DNA of 7,268 nt from JBBRYB01 sp038238115 (GCA_038238115.1 JBBRYB010000124.1:1-7268); one strand, 5' to 3'; positions 1 to 6,163 are shown, counted from the first letter of the stretch. Notes: generated by a model from the sequence alone, not told the origin. Translations and numbers: made by a program.

Positions 1-114
1 CCGGCACCGTGGAGGCACGCACCCAAGACCTCAGCACCTCACCATCACCATCACGAAGAACCAACGCCGGGGCAGCAGGATGAGCCATAGCCCATCATCC
101 CAAAACCCAACCGT

Positions 115-345
115 CTAACTACTTACGCCACGCCGCACTAGAGCACGCTGAATCGGCCCGGTGACCGAAACCCCGCCGCGCCGTTCGATCTCGGGAGCCC
201 AGAACACGTCATGCATGCTCTGCACAGCATTCGCGGCGAACTCCGCGTCCCTGTCTGCGACGTGATCGGTGTCACCGCTTTCCACCTCGCGGATGATGCC
301 ACAGGAAGGTTGTGGATGACGGCACGACCGCTGGACGGTTGACAC
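115..345 (-). CDS. Small hypothetical protein, possibly truncated, divergent from the HTH gene
   Basis: This is a 76-codon reading frame on the minus strand, with a GTG start at 345 and a TAG stop at 115-117. I do not recognise a named family. The C-terminal half is protein-like: DAEFAANAVQSMHDVFWAPE followed by IERRGG has the acidic/amphipathic composition of actinobacterial small proteins. The first roughly 30 residues look less natural. A GTG in frame just before ESGDTDH is a possible later start, and neither start has a clear Shine-Dalgarno. The gene diverges from the HTH gene at 361 with only 15 bp between the starts. The same layout recurs at 1380/1449, which supports a real small gene paired with each HTH gene. 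The abrupt RALVRRGVSS end may be a truncation. Function unknown. Confidence 0.35.
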   Translation of the reverse strand: MSTVQRSCRHPQPSCGIIREVESGDTDHVADRDAEFAANAVQSMHDVFWAPEIERRGGVSVTGPIQRALVRRGVSS

Positions 346-360
346 CGTAACCTCGGACTC

Positions 361-754
361 GTGCGGCCCATTGACCCGGTAACGCTCGCCGAGGCAGCCG
401 CGATCCTCGGCTCCTCGATCTCCTCAGTGCGCCGGCGCATCGCGGAAGGGAGGCTCACCGTCGGCGACCGCTACCGGCACCGCACACTGTCACGAGCCGA
501 CGTCGAGGCGCTGGCCGCGGATTGCTACGAGTGGCGAAGACACCTCGACGACTCTGACTCATACTGGGTGGACGGGCCAGCGCGCAGCGGACGTACTCGG
601 AGTGAATCGTGCCCGCTTGGGGAAGCTCGTCGCGGCTGGCCGGTTACCGTTCGTTCAACACCGCGACGGCACCCGGCTCTACCGCCGAGCGCAGCTCGAG
701 GTCATCGGCACGGCACGCCAGGACAGGTTTGGACGGTGGCTCACCGCCCCATGA
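361..754 (+). pseudogene. Tandem helix-turn-helix (excisionase/MerR-like) DNA-binding protein, frameshifted
   Basis: The protein has two HTH modules. Residues 8-32 (TLAEAAAILG then SSISSVRRRIAEGRL) form the first winged-HTH core. After a short linker (CYEWRRHLDDSDSYWVDG), the second module is found only in the next frame: GQRAADVLGVNRARLGKL, then AAGRLPFVQHRDGTRLYRR. The frames join perfectly if one G is removed from GGG at 574-576, giving about 130 residues ending at TGA 752-754. That matches the usual length of actinobacterial proteins with two such HTHs. As written, the frame runs on into nonsense to 786. The start is GTG at 361 (MRPIDPVTL), supported by codon-for-codon alignment with the paralogue at 1449; no strong Shine-Dalgarno is seen. 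It would bind DNA, but target and role are unknown. The indel may be a true mutation, a sequencing error or, less likely, recoding. Confidence 0.7.
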
Positions 755-772
755 ACCCCGTGGGACGGGTTT
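754..772. terminator. Hairpin between convergent genes, probable bidirectional terminator
   Basis: The stem CCCGT (757-761), loop GGG, ACGGG (765-769) is perfect. It extends with a one-base bulge to AA...TT (754-755 with 770-771), and a short T run follows at 770-772. It sits exactly between the stop of the HTH gene (752-754) and the stop of the convergent minus-strand gene (778), so it could terminate both. Confidence 0.5.
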
Positions 773-777
773 CGGTC

Positions 778-1023
778 TCAATCTGATCCGCTCAAATCGT
801 CCACCGCTACGTCATGGCCGTGTGACTCTTGACGCTGTCTGACCAACTCGTCACAGATCCAGGCGAGACGGTCGTTGATCTGTTGCAGCAACGCGATGAC
901 CTGATCGGACTGGTCCAATCCCTCGATCTGTCGGCGTGCGTCGGCACGATCGCGGCCCTTCTCCGTGGAGAAGAGTGCTACTGCACGCTCGCCCTGCCGA
1001 AGCTTCCGTGTCTTTGCCATCAT
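778..1023 (-). CDS. Small charged coiled-coil protein, unknown function
   Basis: This is an 81-residue frame on the minus strand, starting MMAKTRKLRQGERAVALFST. The N-terminal 30 residues are strongly basic. Residues 42-60 carry a clean 3-4 heptad pattern (V42, L46, I49, L53, I56, L60) within QVIALLQQINDRLAWICDEL, so a short coiled coil is likely. The tail is acidic and His-containing (SHGHDVAVDDLSGSD). An in-frame TAG lies two codons upstream of the tandem ATG codons, so the start must be 1023 or 1020. No Shine-Dalgarno is visible, so translation could be leaderless. The gene converges on the HTH gene across a terminator-like hairpin. I recognise no family. The heptad and the composition argue for real coding, the missing ribosome site against. 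Confidence 0.45.
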   Translation of the reverse strand: MMAKTRKLRQGERAVALFSTEKGRDRADARRQIEGLDQSDQVIALLQQINDRLAWICDELVRQRQESHGHDVAVDDLSGSD

Positions 1024-1104
1024 CCGAGGCTAAGACACGTCCGGAGGCAACGCATGAGTTCTGCCAGTGACCGAGAGGACCGGGGAATCCACATAGCGCC
1101 ACGA

Positions 1105-1127
1105 TCCTCGACCTTTCTTGTCGAGGA
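1105..1127 (-). terminator. 8-bp stem hairpin downstream of the Trp-rich small gene
   Basis: TCCTCGAC (1105-1112) pairs perfectly with GTCGAGGA (1120-1127) across a 7-base pyrimidine loop. It lies 53 bp past the stop of the minus-strand gene ending at 1180. There is no U tract, as is common for actinobacterial I-shaped terminators. It could equally be an operator. Confidence 0.3.
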
Positions 1128-1179
1128 AGCGGGTGCTGCAGCGGATTCAGTGAGCGTTCCCTGCCGGGGACGTGCCGGT

Positions 1180-1380
1180 TCACCAGTCGCGCGGTCGCAC
1201 CTGGTCGGCGGTGACCCAGTGTGGGTAGGTGCTGCCCGGTGTCACGGTGACGTCGACGAACGCTTCCCAACCGACAATGGTCCTGCGCCAGCCGCGGAGG
1301 AGGCCCCGGCACCATCGATGGTCGTCGAACAAGACGTCGACAGCCCGTCGCGGTTCAACCGGCCTCCACATGGTGGTCAT
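1180..1380 (-). CDS. Small Trp-rich protein, probable SH3-like beta-barrel
   Basis: This is a 66-residue protein starting MTTMWRPVEPRRAVDVLFDD and ending VTADQVRPRDW. It has six tryptophans (W5, W23, W31, W38, W55, W66) spaced in short alternating beta-strand-like segments: VDVLFDDHRW, RGLLRGW, GWEAFVDVTVTPG, then YPHWVTADQVRP. This spacing resembles small actinobacterial proteins that I would expect to fold as an SH3-like barrel; that is recall of a pattern, not a search result. Either ATG1 (1380) or ATG4 (1371) could be the start; neither has a convincing ribosome site. It diverges from the truncated HTH gene at 1449, mirroring the 345/361 pair. Role unknown. Confidence 0.5.
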   Translation of the reverse strand: MTTMWRPVEPRRAVDVLFDDHRWCRGLLRGWRRTIVGWEAFVDVTVTPGSTYPHWVTADQVRPRDW

Positions 1381-1448
1381 GATGCGACGGTACGGCGGAC
1401 CAGCACCGGCCCCTTGCGCCGGAAACAGCGGAGTGGCATCGTGCCGCG

Positions 1449-1607
1449 ATGCGCCCGGTGGATGCGATCACCCTCCGCGAATCAGCTGCGATCCTGGACT
1501 GCGCAATCTCCACGGTGCGACGCCACGTGCTCGCTGGCCGCCTTCCAGAACACGACCGGTACGAGCATCGCTCTCTGTCCCCCGCCGGCGTCGAGGCGTT
1601 GCGATGG
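1449..1607 (+). pseudogene. Truncated paralogue of the HTH protein at 361 (N-terminal HTH only)
   Basis: The first 51 codons align without gaps to the gene at 361, with 31 identical residues (MRPVDAITL, ESAAIL, STVRRH, AGRLPEHDRYEHRSLSP, VEAL). After VEAL the similarity stops: the linker, the second HTH and the stop codon are missing in all three frames. The frame then stays open by chance, through Arg- and Gly-rich sequence, into the downstream secreted-protein gene. This is therefore a remnant fused in frame to its neighbour rather than the true N-terminus of that protein, whose own signal peptide lies 101 codons further on. A weak GGAG at 1430-1433 is too far from the ATG to be convincing. 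The truncated product could still bind DNA if made, but it has no stop of its own. Confidence 0.6.
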
Positions 1608-1669
1608 AGATCCGCTCGGTTCGTCGGTTCGCTCCCCGGAAGGCTCATTCGGAGACTTCCCGGTTTCGG

Positions 1670-1699
1670 TTACCAGGGGCGTGCTATCTGCGGTACTAT
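1670..1699 (+). promoter_or_regulatory. Candidate SigA-type promoter for the secreted TIG protein
   Basis: TTACCA (1670-1675) and TACTAT (1694-1699) each match 4 of 6 consensus bases and are 18 bp apart. They lie about 50 bp upstream of the GTG start at 1752, after the HTH remnant. The match is modest. Confidence 0.25.
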
Positions 1700-1733
1700 C
1701 CGCGCAGGCTCTTGGGCTTCACTCGGGGGCGGG

Positions 1734-1746
1734 GGAGAGGCGAGGG
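1734..1746 (+). promoter_or_regulatory. Purine-rich ribosome binding region that decides the GTG start
   Basis: GGAGAGG (1734-1740) and GAGGG (1742-1746) precede GTG 1752 by 11 and 5 bases. Together with the signal peptide that begins right after, they favour 1752 over the upstream in-frame ATG at 1449. Confidence 0.5.
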
Positions 1747-1751
1747 TAGTC

Positions 1752-3773
1752 GTGTCCAAAGTTCGAGGGAATAATCAGGGCGCATACGGGCAGAAGTGGA
1801 CACGGTTGTCCGTGGCTGTCGGGCTGGCTGCGGCTGGAGTGGCGTGGGTGGCGGCGCCGGCATGGGCGGATAGTTCGATCCAGTCGTCGGGGCCCTTGAC
1901 GTCGATCACGACAACGTCGGACTTGAACTGCGCGGTGACAGTGGATGGTGACACGCACGGGGAGTGGTTTGCCAACACGGCTTGCGGCACCTTCTTAGCT
2001 GTCGGAACCCAGCGGTTCGGTCCAGCATCCGTTCCGGCCGGGCCGACGTCGTTCACTGCGTGGACGCCGGTCAGCCAAACGGCCGTGACTGGCACGGGTG
2101 TGCCTGGTGATCCGTTTACCGTCGTGACGGTTGTCACGGCGGGCCGGACTGGCCTTCGCGTGACTCAGACCGATACCTATGTGTCGGGAAGTCAGCAGTA
2201 CACCACCGCGGTGACGGTGGCAAGCACGGCTACGGTCTCGAAGAACGTGGTGCTGTATCGGGCTGGTGACTGCTTCCAGCAAAACTCTGACACCGGATTC
2301 GGCAGGGTGGATGGCACGTCGGTGGCGTGCGTCGCGGAGGTACCGTTCTCGAACCCGGTTGCGCCGAGCACGAGACTGGAGCAGCTGATCCCGCTGACTC
2401 CGGGAAGCTCCTACATAGAGGGTCAATACTCTATTGATGTTTGGAGTGCTGTTGAAAGCGGCCAGCCGCTGCCCAACACCTGCCTCTGCGGTAATGACCC
2501 GAATGTAGACGACGTGGATAACGGTGTTGGGCTGAGTTGGGCAGTCACGATTGCACCTGGATCTCAGGTCACGGAGAGGCAGGCAACGTACTTCTCGCTC
2601 GCGCCCCTGAGCACGTCTGTGACAGCCGACGATCCAACGGTCCTGTCGGGGGCCACGGACGGATACACAGTCACGGTCAGCAACCCTGCCTCGACGGATG
2701 CCACTCTCGCCTCCATTACCGACACGTTGCCCGACGGGTTCTCCTACATCCCTGGATCGACGACGGGCGTAACGACGGCTGACCCCTCGATAGCGGGGCA
2801 GGTCCTGACGTGGAACGGCTCCTTTACCGTTCCGGCAGGAGGATCCATCCAGCTGCACTTCCAGGTCCGCGCCGCAACCGCCCTGGGCACCTACTTCGAT
2901 TCGGCCGGCGGCACCATCGGTGGCACAGGTGGCAGGACGGTCAACTCGAGCGGACCCACCGCGCAGATCGACGTACAGCCAGTCGCCGTCACCAATCTCG
3001 CACCGGACGCCCTCGTCGTGGGCGCGACCAACGACGTCGTGGTGACGGGGACTATGTTCAGTCCTGACGCCACAATCTCACTGGGGGCCGGTGTCCTCGT
3101 CAACTCGGTGAATTTCCAGGATGAGACGACCCTCACCGCTAACGTCAGCGTGGCAGCAAACGCCACGCCAGGTGCCCGGAATGTGGTTCTGACCGAAGCG
3201 GATGGTACGGCGACGTGCACAGGCTGCTTCACCGTCCACGCCCAACCAACCATCACCTCGATCACCCCATCGTCTCGCGGGCAAGGAGCTAAGCAGCAGA
3301 AGATCACCATCATCGGCACCAGGTTCGTGGCTGGGGCACAGGTCACCGTTTCAGGGTCCGGAGTCAGCGTGGCCGGTATCACCCAAACGGGCTCAACCAA
3401 GATCGTGGCCACCGTATCGATATCCGCTGGGGCTGCCCCCGGAGACCGCACCCTCACGGTGACCGATCCAGACCTCGGGGTCGCCACTGGCACTTTCACC
3501 GTCAATCCCGGCCCCAAGCCGGCGTCCGCCAGCCCTCCCGTCTCTAGGGGGACCAGCCAGGACGTCACCATCACCGGTACGAACTTCGTGGCCGGCTTGT
3601 CAGTGAAGGTCGCCGCTGCCGGCGTGACGGTCAGTGCCCCCAGTGTCGTGACGCCGACCAGTATCACGGTCACCGTCACAGCGAGCGCAACAGCAAGTCC
3701 AGGCACCTACAAGCTCACCGTCACCAACCCAGACCGCGGCGTCGGCAGCAAAGTCTGCTTAACAATCGTCTAA
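1752..3773 (+). CDS. Secreted modular protein: Cys-bearing N-terminal module, DUF11-like domain, three IPT/TIG-like domains
   Basis: The protein has 673 residues. Residues 1-39 form a Sec signal peptide: basic KWTR, a hydrophobic VAVGLAAAGVAWVAAPAWA stretch, and probable cleavage at AWA-DS. Residues 40-285 form a beta-rich module with YRAGDCFQQNSDTGFG (164-184 region) and CLCGND (244-249), seen in other actinobacterial exported proteins as I recall them; C60, C78, C174, C193, C244 and C246 could form disulfides. Residues 286-407 match the DUF11/conserved-repeat type (YTVTVSNPASTDATL, ITDTLPDGFSYIPGST, VPAGGSIQLHF). Residues 408-497, 498-585 and 586-673 are three IPT/TIG-like Ig folds, each with a GTxF turn (GTMF, GTRF, GTNF) and a strand of the VTNPDRG type. 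No LPXTG, lysine-rich tail or transmembrane anchor is seen, so it is probably released or loosely wall-bound. An adhesive or binding role is plausible but unproven. The GTG start is chosen over the fused upstream frame because of the signal peptide and ribosome site. Confidence 0.85.
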   Translation: MSKVRGNNQGAYGQKWTRLSVAVGLAAAGVAWVAAPAWADSSIQSSGPLTSITTTSDLNCAVTVDGDTHGEWFANTACGTFLAVGTQRFGPASVPAGPTSFTAWTPVSQTAVTGTGVPGDPFTVVTVVTAGRTGLRVTQTDTYVSGSQQYTTAVTVASTATVSKNVVLYRAGDCFQQNSDTGFGRVDGTSVACVAEVPFSNPVAPSTRLEQLIPLTPGSSYIEGQYSIDVWSAVESGQPLPNTCLCGNDPNVDDVDNGVGLSWAVTIAPGSQVTERQATYFSLAPLSTSVTADDPTVLSGATDGYTVTVSNPASTDATLASITDTLPDGFSYIPGSTTGVTTADPSIAGQVLTWNGSFTVPAGGSIQLHFQVRAATALGTYFDSAGGTIGGTGGRTVNSSGPTAQIDVQPVAVTNLAPDALVVGATNDVVVTGTMFSPDATISLGAGVLVNSVNFQDETTLTANVSVAANATPGARNVVLTEADGTATCTGCFTVHAQPTITSITPSSRGQGAKQQKITIIGTRFVAGAQVTVSGSGVSVAGITQTGSTKIVATVSISAGAAPGDRTLTVTDPDLGVATGTFTVNPGPKPASASPPVSRGTSQDVTITGTNFVAGLSVKVAAAGVTVSAPSVVTPTSITVTVTASATASPGTYKLTVTNPDRGVGSKVCLTIV

Positions 3774-3777
3774 TTCT

Positions 3778-3802
3778 GGGCGTCCATAGCGGACGGCCGC
3801 CC
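3778..3802. terminator. GC-rich hairpin after the TIG protein gene, between convergent genes
   Basis: CGTCC (3781-3785) pairs with GGACG (3791-3795). An alternative longer fold uses GGGCG (3778-3782) with CGCCC (3798-3802) plus an inner 3-bp stem. It starts 4 bases after the TAA of the TIG gene and also lies past the end of the minus-strand small gene (stop at 3843). No U tract follows. Confidence 0.4.
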
Positions 3803-3842
3803 CTGGGCAGGTCGATGACCGTCGGGTTAGTTGCCCGCCGCC

Positions 3843-4041
3843 TCATCGGCTTTGCTTCTCGGCGGCCTCCGCGGCGTTCGCCAGGTGAAGCACTCCGCCG
3901 GCGAGCTTTGGGCATCAGCGGCTGACGCTCGTCATCGAGGTGGCCGCAAACCGGCGGGTGGTCATCCGGGTGGGCGCCTTCAGTCCAGGATATTCCTCCC
4001 ACAGCGGTTGTGACCTGCACGTCTGTTCCGCTCACTGGCAC
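3843..4041 (-). pseudogene. Small protein with PVCGHL and helical C-terminus, frameshifted
   Basis: On the minus strand, one frame reads HPDDHPPVCGHLDDERQPLM then PKARRR. Shifting by one base near 3894-3903 continues as VLHLANAAEAAEKQSR and a TGA at 3843-3845, a natural amphipathic helix. Without the shift the sequence becomes Arg-rich nonsense. The join reads like an actinobacterial small protein of the type PKARR-VLHLANAAEAAE, and I infer one surplus base in this copy. The start is unclear: the frame is open from a GTG at 4041, but the N-terminal part (VPVSGTDVQVTTAV) may be leader sequence. The gene lies between the two exported-protein genes, convergent to the first and divergent from the second. 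Function unknown. Confidence 0.4.
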
Positions 4042-4107
4042 AGCGTTCAGCCGTTCCCAGTCCGCGACAATTTCGACTGATCTCGGTTGGGCCCGGGTTC
4101 GCTGCGC

Positions 4108-4153
4108 TGGGACGCGATGGGTCGTGCATGAGACACTGCGGCGTGGCGTCCCA
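4108..4153. repeat. 8-bp perfect inverted repeat upstream of the propeller gene
   Basis: TGGGACGC (4108-4115) and GCGTCCCA (4146-4153) are exact inverse complements separated by 30 bases, and they end 41 bp before the ATG at 4195. They could be the base of a leader RNA stem or a split operator. No regulator can be named, and chance is possible in GC-rich DNA. Confidence 0.25.
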
Positions 4154-4182
4154 TTCTGTCCCGGGTGCCGCTAGCTCGCTTG

Positions 4183-4188
4183 AAGGGA
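4183..4188 (+). promoter_or_regulatory. Shine-Dalgarno that decides the propeller start
   Basis: AAGGGA lies 6 bases upstream of ATG 4195. It selects this start over the in-frame GTG at 4165, which would add 10 residues ahead of the signal peptide. Confidence 0.55.
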
Positions 4189-4194
4189 TACGCC

Positions 4195-5379
4195 ATGGGT
4201 AGGACAGTGTGGGTGGCGGGCGCGTCGGTCGCGTCATTGGTGGTCGCCGCCGCGCTCGGCGCTCCGGCTGCGGGCGCTGATAGCGGCCGTCCCCCGGGGC
4301 CGGTGCTCGTGAAGCCTCGTGGAGTGCCGCCGATGGCCTCCCCAACGGCAAGCCATGGCCTCTCCGACGTGAGTGTCCTGTCGGCAGACGATGCCTGGGC
4401 GGTGGGGGCACACACGCTGCACGGCCTGCGTTTCGCCTGGACCCGGCACTGGGACGGCACCGGGTGGACACACGTCCCCGCCCCGAGCCCGGGCACGCTG
4501 GACAACCTTCTCAACAGCGTCGTGGCCATCTCACCGTCGGACGTGTGGGCGGTGGGCACCATGAAGAACCAGGGCGACAGCGATGACAGCCAGCTGGTGG
4601 AGCACTGGGACGGCAGCACCTGGAGCGTGGTCAGCCCACCGGCCGGCGCGGGCCGGCCCTCCTCCGTCAGCGCATCCGGAGCCGATGACGTATGGGTGGT
4701 CGGTGACCGGTACAACGACCCCATCGCCGAGCACTGGGACGGCACCAGCTGGACCGACACCCACCTCGCCGTACCAGACGTCACGCCCCCTTACCAGGTC
4801 GTGCTGGTGTTGCCCTACGCGGTCACCGCACTCTCACCGACGAACGCGTGGGTCGTCGGAATCTACGACGCCCAGAACGGTCAGGGTGGCTATCACCGGC
4901 AACCTATCGTTGAGCATTGGAACGGCACCCGCTGGAAGCTCGTCCCCTTTCCGTATCAGCACGAATGGACCTACCCACTGGCTGTCTCCGCGAGCTCGCC
5001 GAACGACATCTGGGCTGTTGGTGTCGTGGATACCTACAAGAGCGATCCCTTCTTCGCGCACTGGGACGGTCGCACGTGGACCGCGACGTCAACGTCGAGC
5101 GGCAACAACGACTCCACGCTGCGCAGCGTGACTGCTATTTCCTCTAACGACGCCTGGGCCGTCGGATCTCACAACGGCCACGCCTTGGCGGAGCATTGGG
5201 ACGGGCAGCAGTGGAGCATCTCCGACGGCGTCGACCTGGGGATGCGATACTCCGGGGTGAGTGCCGTCGACGCCGTTGCCTCGAACGACGTCTTCGCGGT
5301 CGGAGTTCGTGCGGTTCACCAGAAGACGCGGGGATTCACCGAGCACTGGGACGGCACGACTTGGCATCAGCAGCCGTAA
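4195..5379 (+). CDS. Secreted seven-repeat beta-propeller-like protein
   Basis: The protein has 394 residues. Residues 1-28 are a signal peptide (MGRTVWVAGASVASLVVAAA, cleavage near AGA-DS). The mature part is almost entirely seven tandem repeats of about 45-55 residues, each with a D-x-W-x-VG strand and an EHWDG-x-x-W strand. The first motif starts at residues 66, 116, 165, 217, 271, 319 and 365; the matching HWDG/HWNG motifs fall near 85, 138, 180, 241, 289, 334 and 384. Repeat 4 has HWNG and NAWVVG, and repeat 7 has DVFAVG. Seven copies filling the mature chain suggest a closed seven-bladed propeller; this is inference from repeat count and spacing. There is no catalytic motif, anchor or extra domain, so a binding or scaffold role outside the cell is most likely. 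Start ATG 4195 is fixed by its ribosome site and the signal peptide. Confidence 0.85.
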   Translation: MGRTVWVAGASVASLVVAAALGAPAAGADSGRPPGPVLVKPRGVPPMASPTASHGLSDVSVLSADDAWAVGAHTLHGLRFAWTRHWDGTGWTHVPAPSPGTLDNLLNSVVAISPSDVWAVGTMKNQGDSDDSQLVEHWDGSTWSVVSPPAGAGRPSSVSASGADDVWVVGDRYNDPIAEHWDGTSWTDTHLAVPDVTPPYQVVLVLPYAVTALSPTNAWVVGIYDAQNGQGGYHRQPIVEHWNGTRWKLVPFPYQHEWTYPLAVSASSPNDIWAVGVVDTYKSDPFFAHWDGRTWTATSTSSGNNDSTLRSVTAISSNDAWAVGSHNGHALAEHWDGQQWSISDGVDLGMRYSGVSAVDAVASNDVFAVGVRAVHQKTRGFTEHWDGTTWHQQP

Positions 5380-5533
5380 CAATGTGATCGTCGGTGTCAC
5401 TGCGATAGGTCCCGTCCGTTCACGGCGCGGTCGCCGAGTCGTCGCTGGTCCACGTCGCCCTGGGCTGCTCACCGGTTAGGAGCACGAGGAACGCCTGATC
5501 CCCTCCAGCCGTAGCTCGAGGGAATGAGCATAA

Positions 5534-5737
5534 GCACCATCGAGACACAGCACGGCGCCGCCAGCTACCCACGCGCCGCCGGCAGGCACCTGCGAACCGG
5601 GCTACTCGCCGTGCCTGCCCATCGTTGCGGACCTCAACTGCTCCGACCTCTCGTCGAGCCAGACCCCGGTGCGCGTCACCGGCGCTGATCCCTACGGCCT
5701 AGACGGCGACGGAGACGGCTACGGATGCGAATCCTGA
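5534..5737 (+). pseudogene. Excalibur-type calcium-binding domain, C-terminal fragment without a start
   Basis: The frame is open from just after the TAA at 5531 to TGA 5735-5737, but it has no ATG, GTG or TTG. It encodes a Pro/Ala/Thr linker (STAPPATHAPPAG), then CEPGYSPCLPIVADLNCSDL and a short stretch leading to TGADPYGLDGDGDGYGCES. The DxDGDGxxCE ending and the preceding DLNCSD are the hallmark of excalibur-like secreted calcium-binding domains; the four cysteines are where expected. The N-terminal part (signal peptide and any catalytic domain such as a nuclease) is absent: upstream, frame 2 is closed and the other frames encode nothing fitting. It is probably a decayed gene or a fragment cut off by rearrangement. 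Recoding from another frame is not supported. Confidence 0.65.
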
Positions 5738-5751
5738 CCATCCCACCGCCG

Positions 5752-5961
5752 TCACACGGTTGCACTCGGCGGCATTGTGTCGACGAGCGCCTTTAGCGTC
5801 TCTTGACAGTTCTCGCATGGCTTCATGCCGTCTTCGGGGCTGAGTAGCGGCTCGTCATAGCCGCACAGCGATATCGCCGTCTTACCTCCGGCGTGGACGA
5901 CGGCGATGGCGTGCAGAACCTGACCTGCAGCCCCCATAGGCGCCCAAGTAAGTCGTTGCAT
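5752..5961 (-). CDS. Small Cys/His protein with a CxxC motif, possible zinc binder
   Basis: This is a 69-residue protein, MQRLTWAPMGAAGQVLHAIA then VVHAGGKTAISLCGYDEPLL and a KPCENCQETLKALVD tail. C33, C49 and C52, with H17 and H23, could coordinate a metal. The HA...H..GGKTA.SLCGY...PC.NC layout resembles small actinobacterial proteins with one knuckle and a helical end; I cannot name a family. The start is secure: AAGGAGG lies 4 bases upstream of the ATG. It runs opposite to the neighbouring excalibur remnant, whose stop is 14 bp from its own, and it looks intact among broken genes. No promoter was recognised with confidence upstream. Confidence 0.7.
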   Translation of the reverse strand: MQRLTWAPMGAAGQVLHAIAVVHAGGKTAISLCGYDEPLLSPEDGMKPCENCQETLKALVDTMPPSATV

Positions 5962-5965
5962 GTCT

Positions 5966-5972
5966 CCTCCTT
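5966..5972 (-). promoter_or_regulatory. Near-perfect Shine-Dalgarno for the CxxC gene
   Basis: Read on the minus strand this is AAGGAGG, 4 bases before the ATG at 5961. It is the strongest ribosome site in the window and confirms the start. Confidence 0.75.
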
Positions 5973-6149
5973 AGAAGTAGGAATCAGAGTTTGGGGGCTA
6001 GTCTTGCCCCAGCTGCACTCCCGGTTCCGAGCGGGTCGCCGTTCCAGTTCGCTGAGTCCTTCGACGTGCCTCGTAGTGCGTACTCATCCAGCGGTCTGCA
6101 AGGCGCCGCGCCTAGGTCTCGCCACCATTGCTCAAGGTCAGCCATCGCT

Positions 6150-6163
6150 TGAGGCTAGCCTCA
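6150..6163. promoter_or_regulatory. Perfect 14-bp palindrome, candidate operator
   Basis: TGAGGCTAGCCTCA equals its own reverse complement. Its core AGGCTAGCCT loosely recalls iron-box half-sites of DtxR/IdeR, but the outer bases and spacing do not fit that consensus. It lies about 190 bp upstream of the minus-strand CxxC gene start, far for a repressor of that gene. A symmetric protein dimer could bind here; no regulator can be assigned. Confidence 0.3.

Noticed and set aside
1..114. A possible C-terminal tail of a protein entering from the left edge (frame 1 to TAG 88-90, with a run of five His codons; frame 3 to TGA near 81).
   Set aside because: Two frames are equally open and neither shows recognisable protein features; only about 30 codons are visible.
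571..580. Programmed ribosomal frameshifting in the HTH gene.
   Set aside because: No slippery heptamer, stimulatory stem or internal Shine-Dalgarno is evident. The same context also breaks the Fic gene, so an indel or read error is simpler.
829..1749. A 306-codon plus-strand frame, with a good GGAGG ahead of ATG 1054.
   Set aside because: It runs antisense to two plausible minus-strand genes and over the HTH remnant. Its Arg/Ser/Pro-rich content is typical of an out-of-frame shadow; the GGAGG is probably coincidental.
1995..3706. Long minus-strand frames opposite the TIG protein gene (287 and 271 codons).
   Set aside because: They are antisense shadows created by GC-rich codon bias; the plus strand carries a signal peptide and recognisable domains.
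4446..5365. Repeated GAGCACTGGGACGGCA segments as a CRISPR or DNA repeat array.
   Set aside because: They are irregularly spaced, lie in frame and encode the EHWDG motif of the propeller blades.
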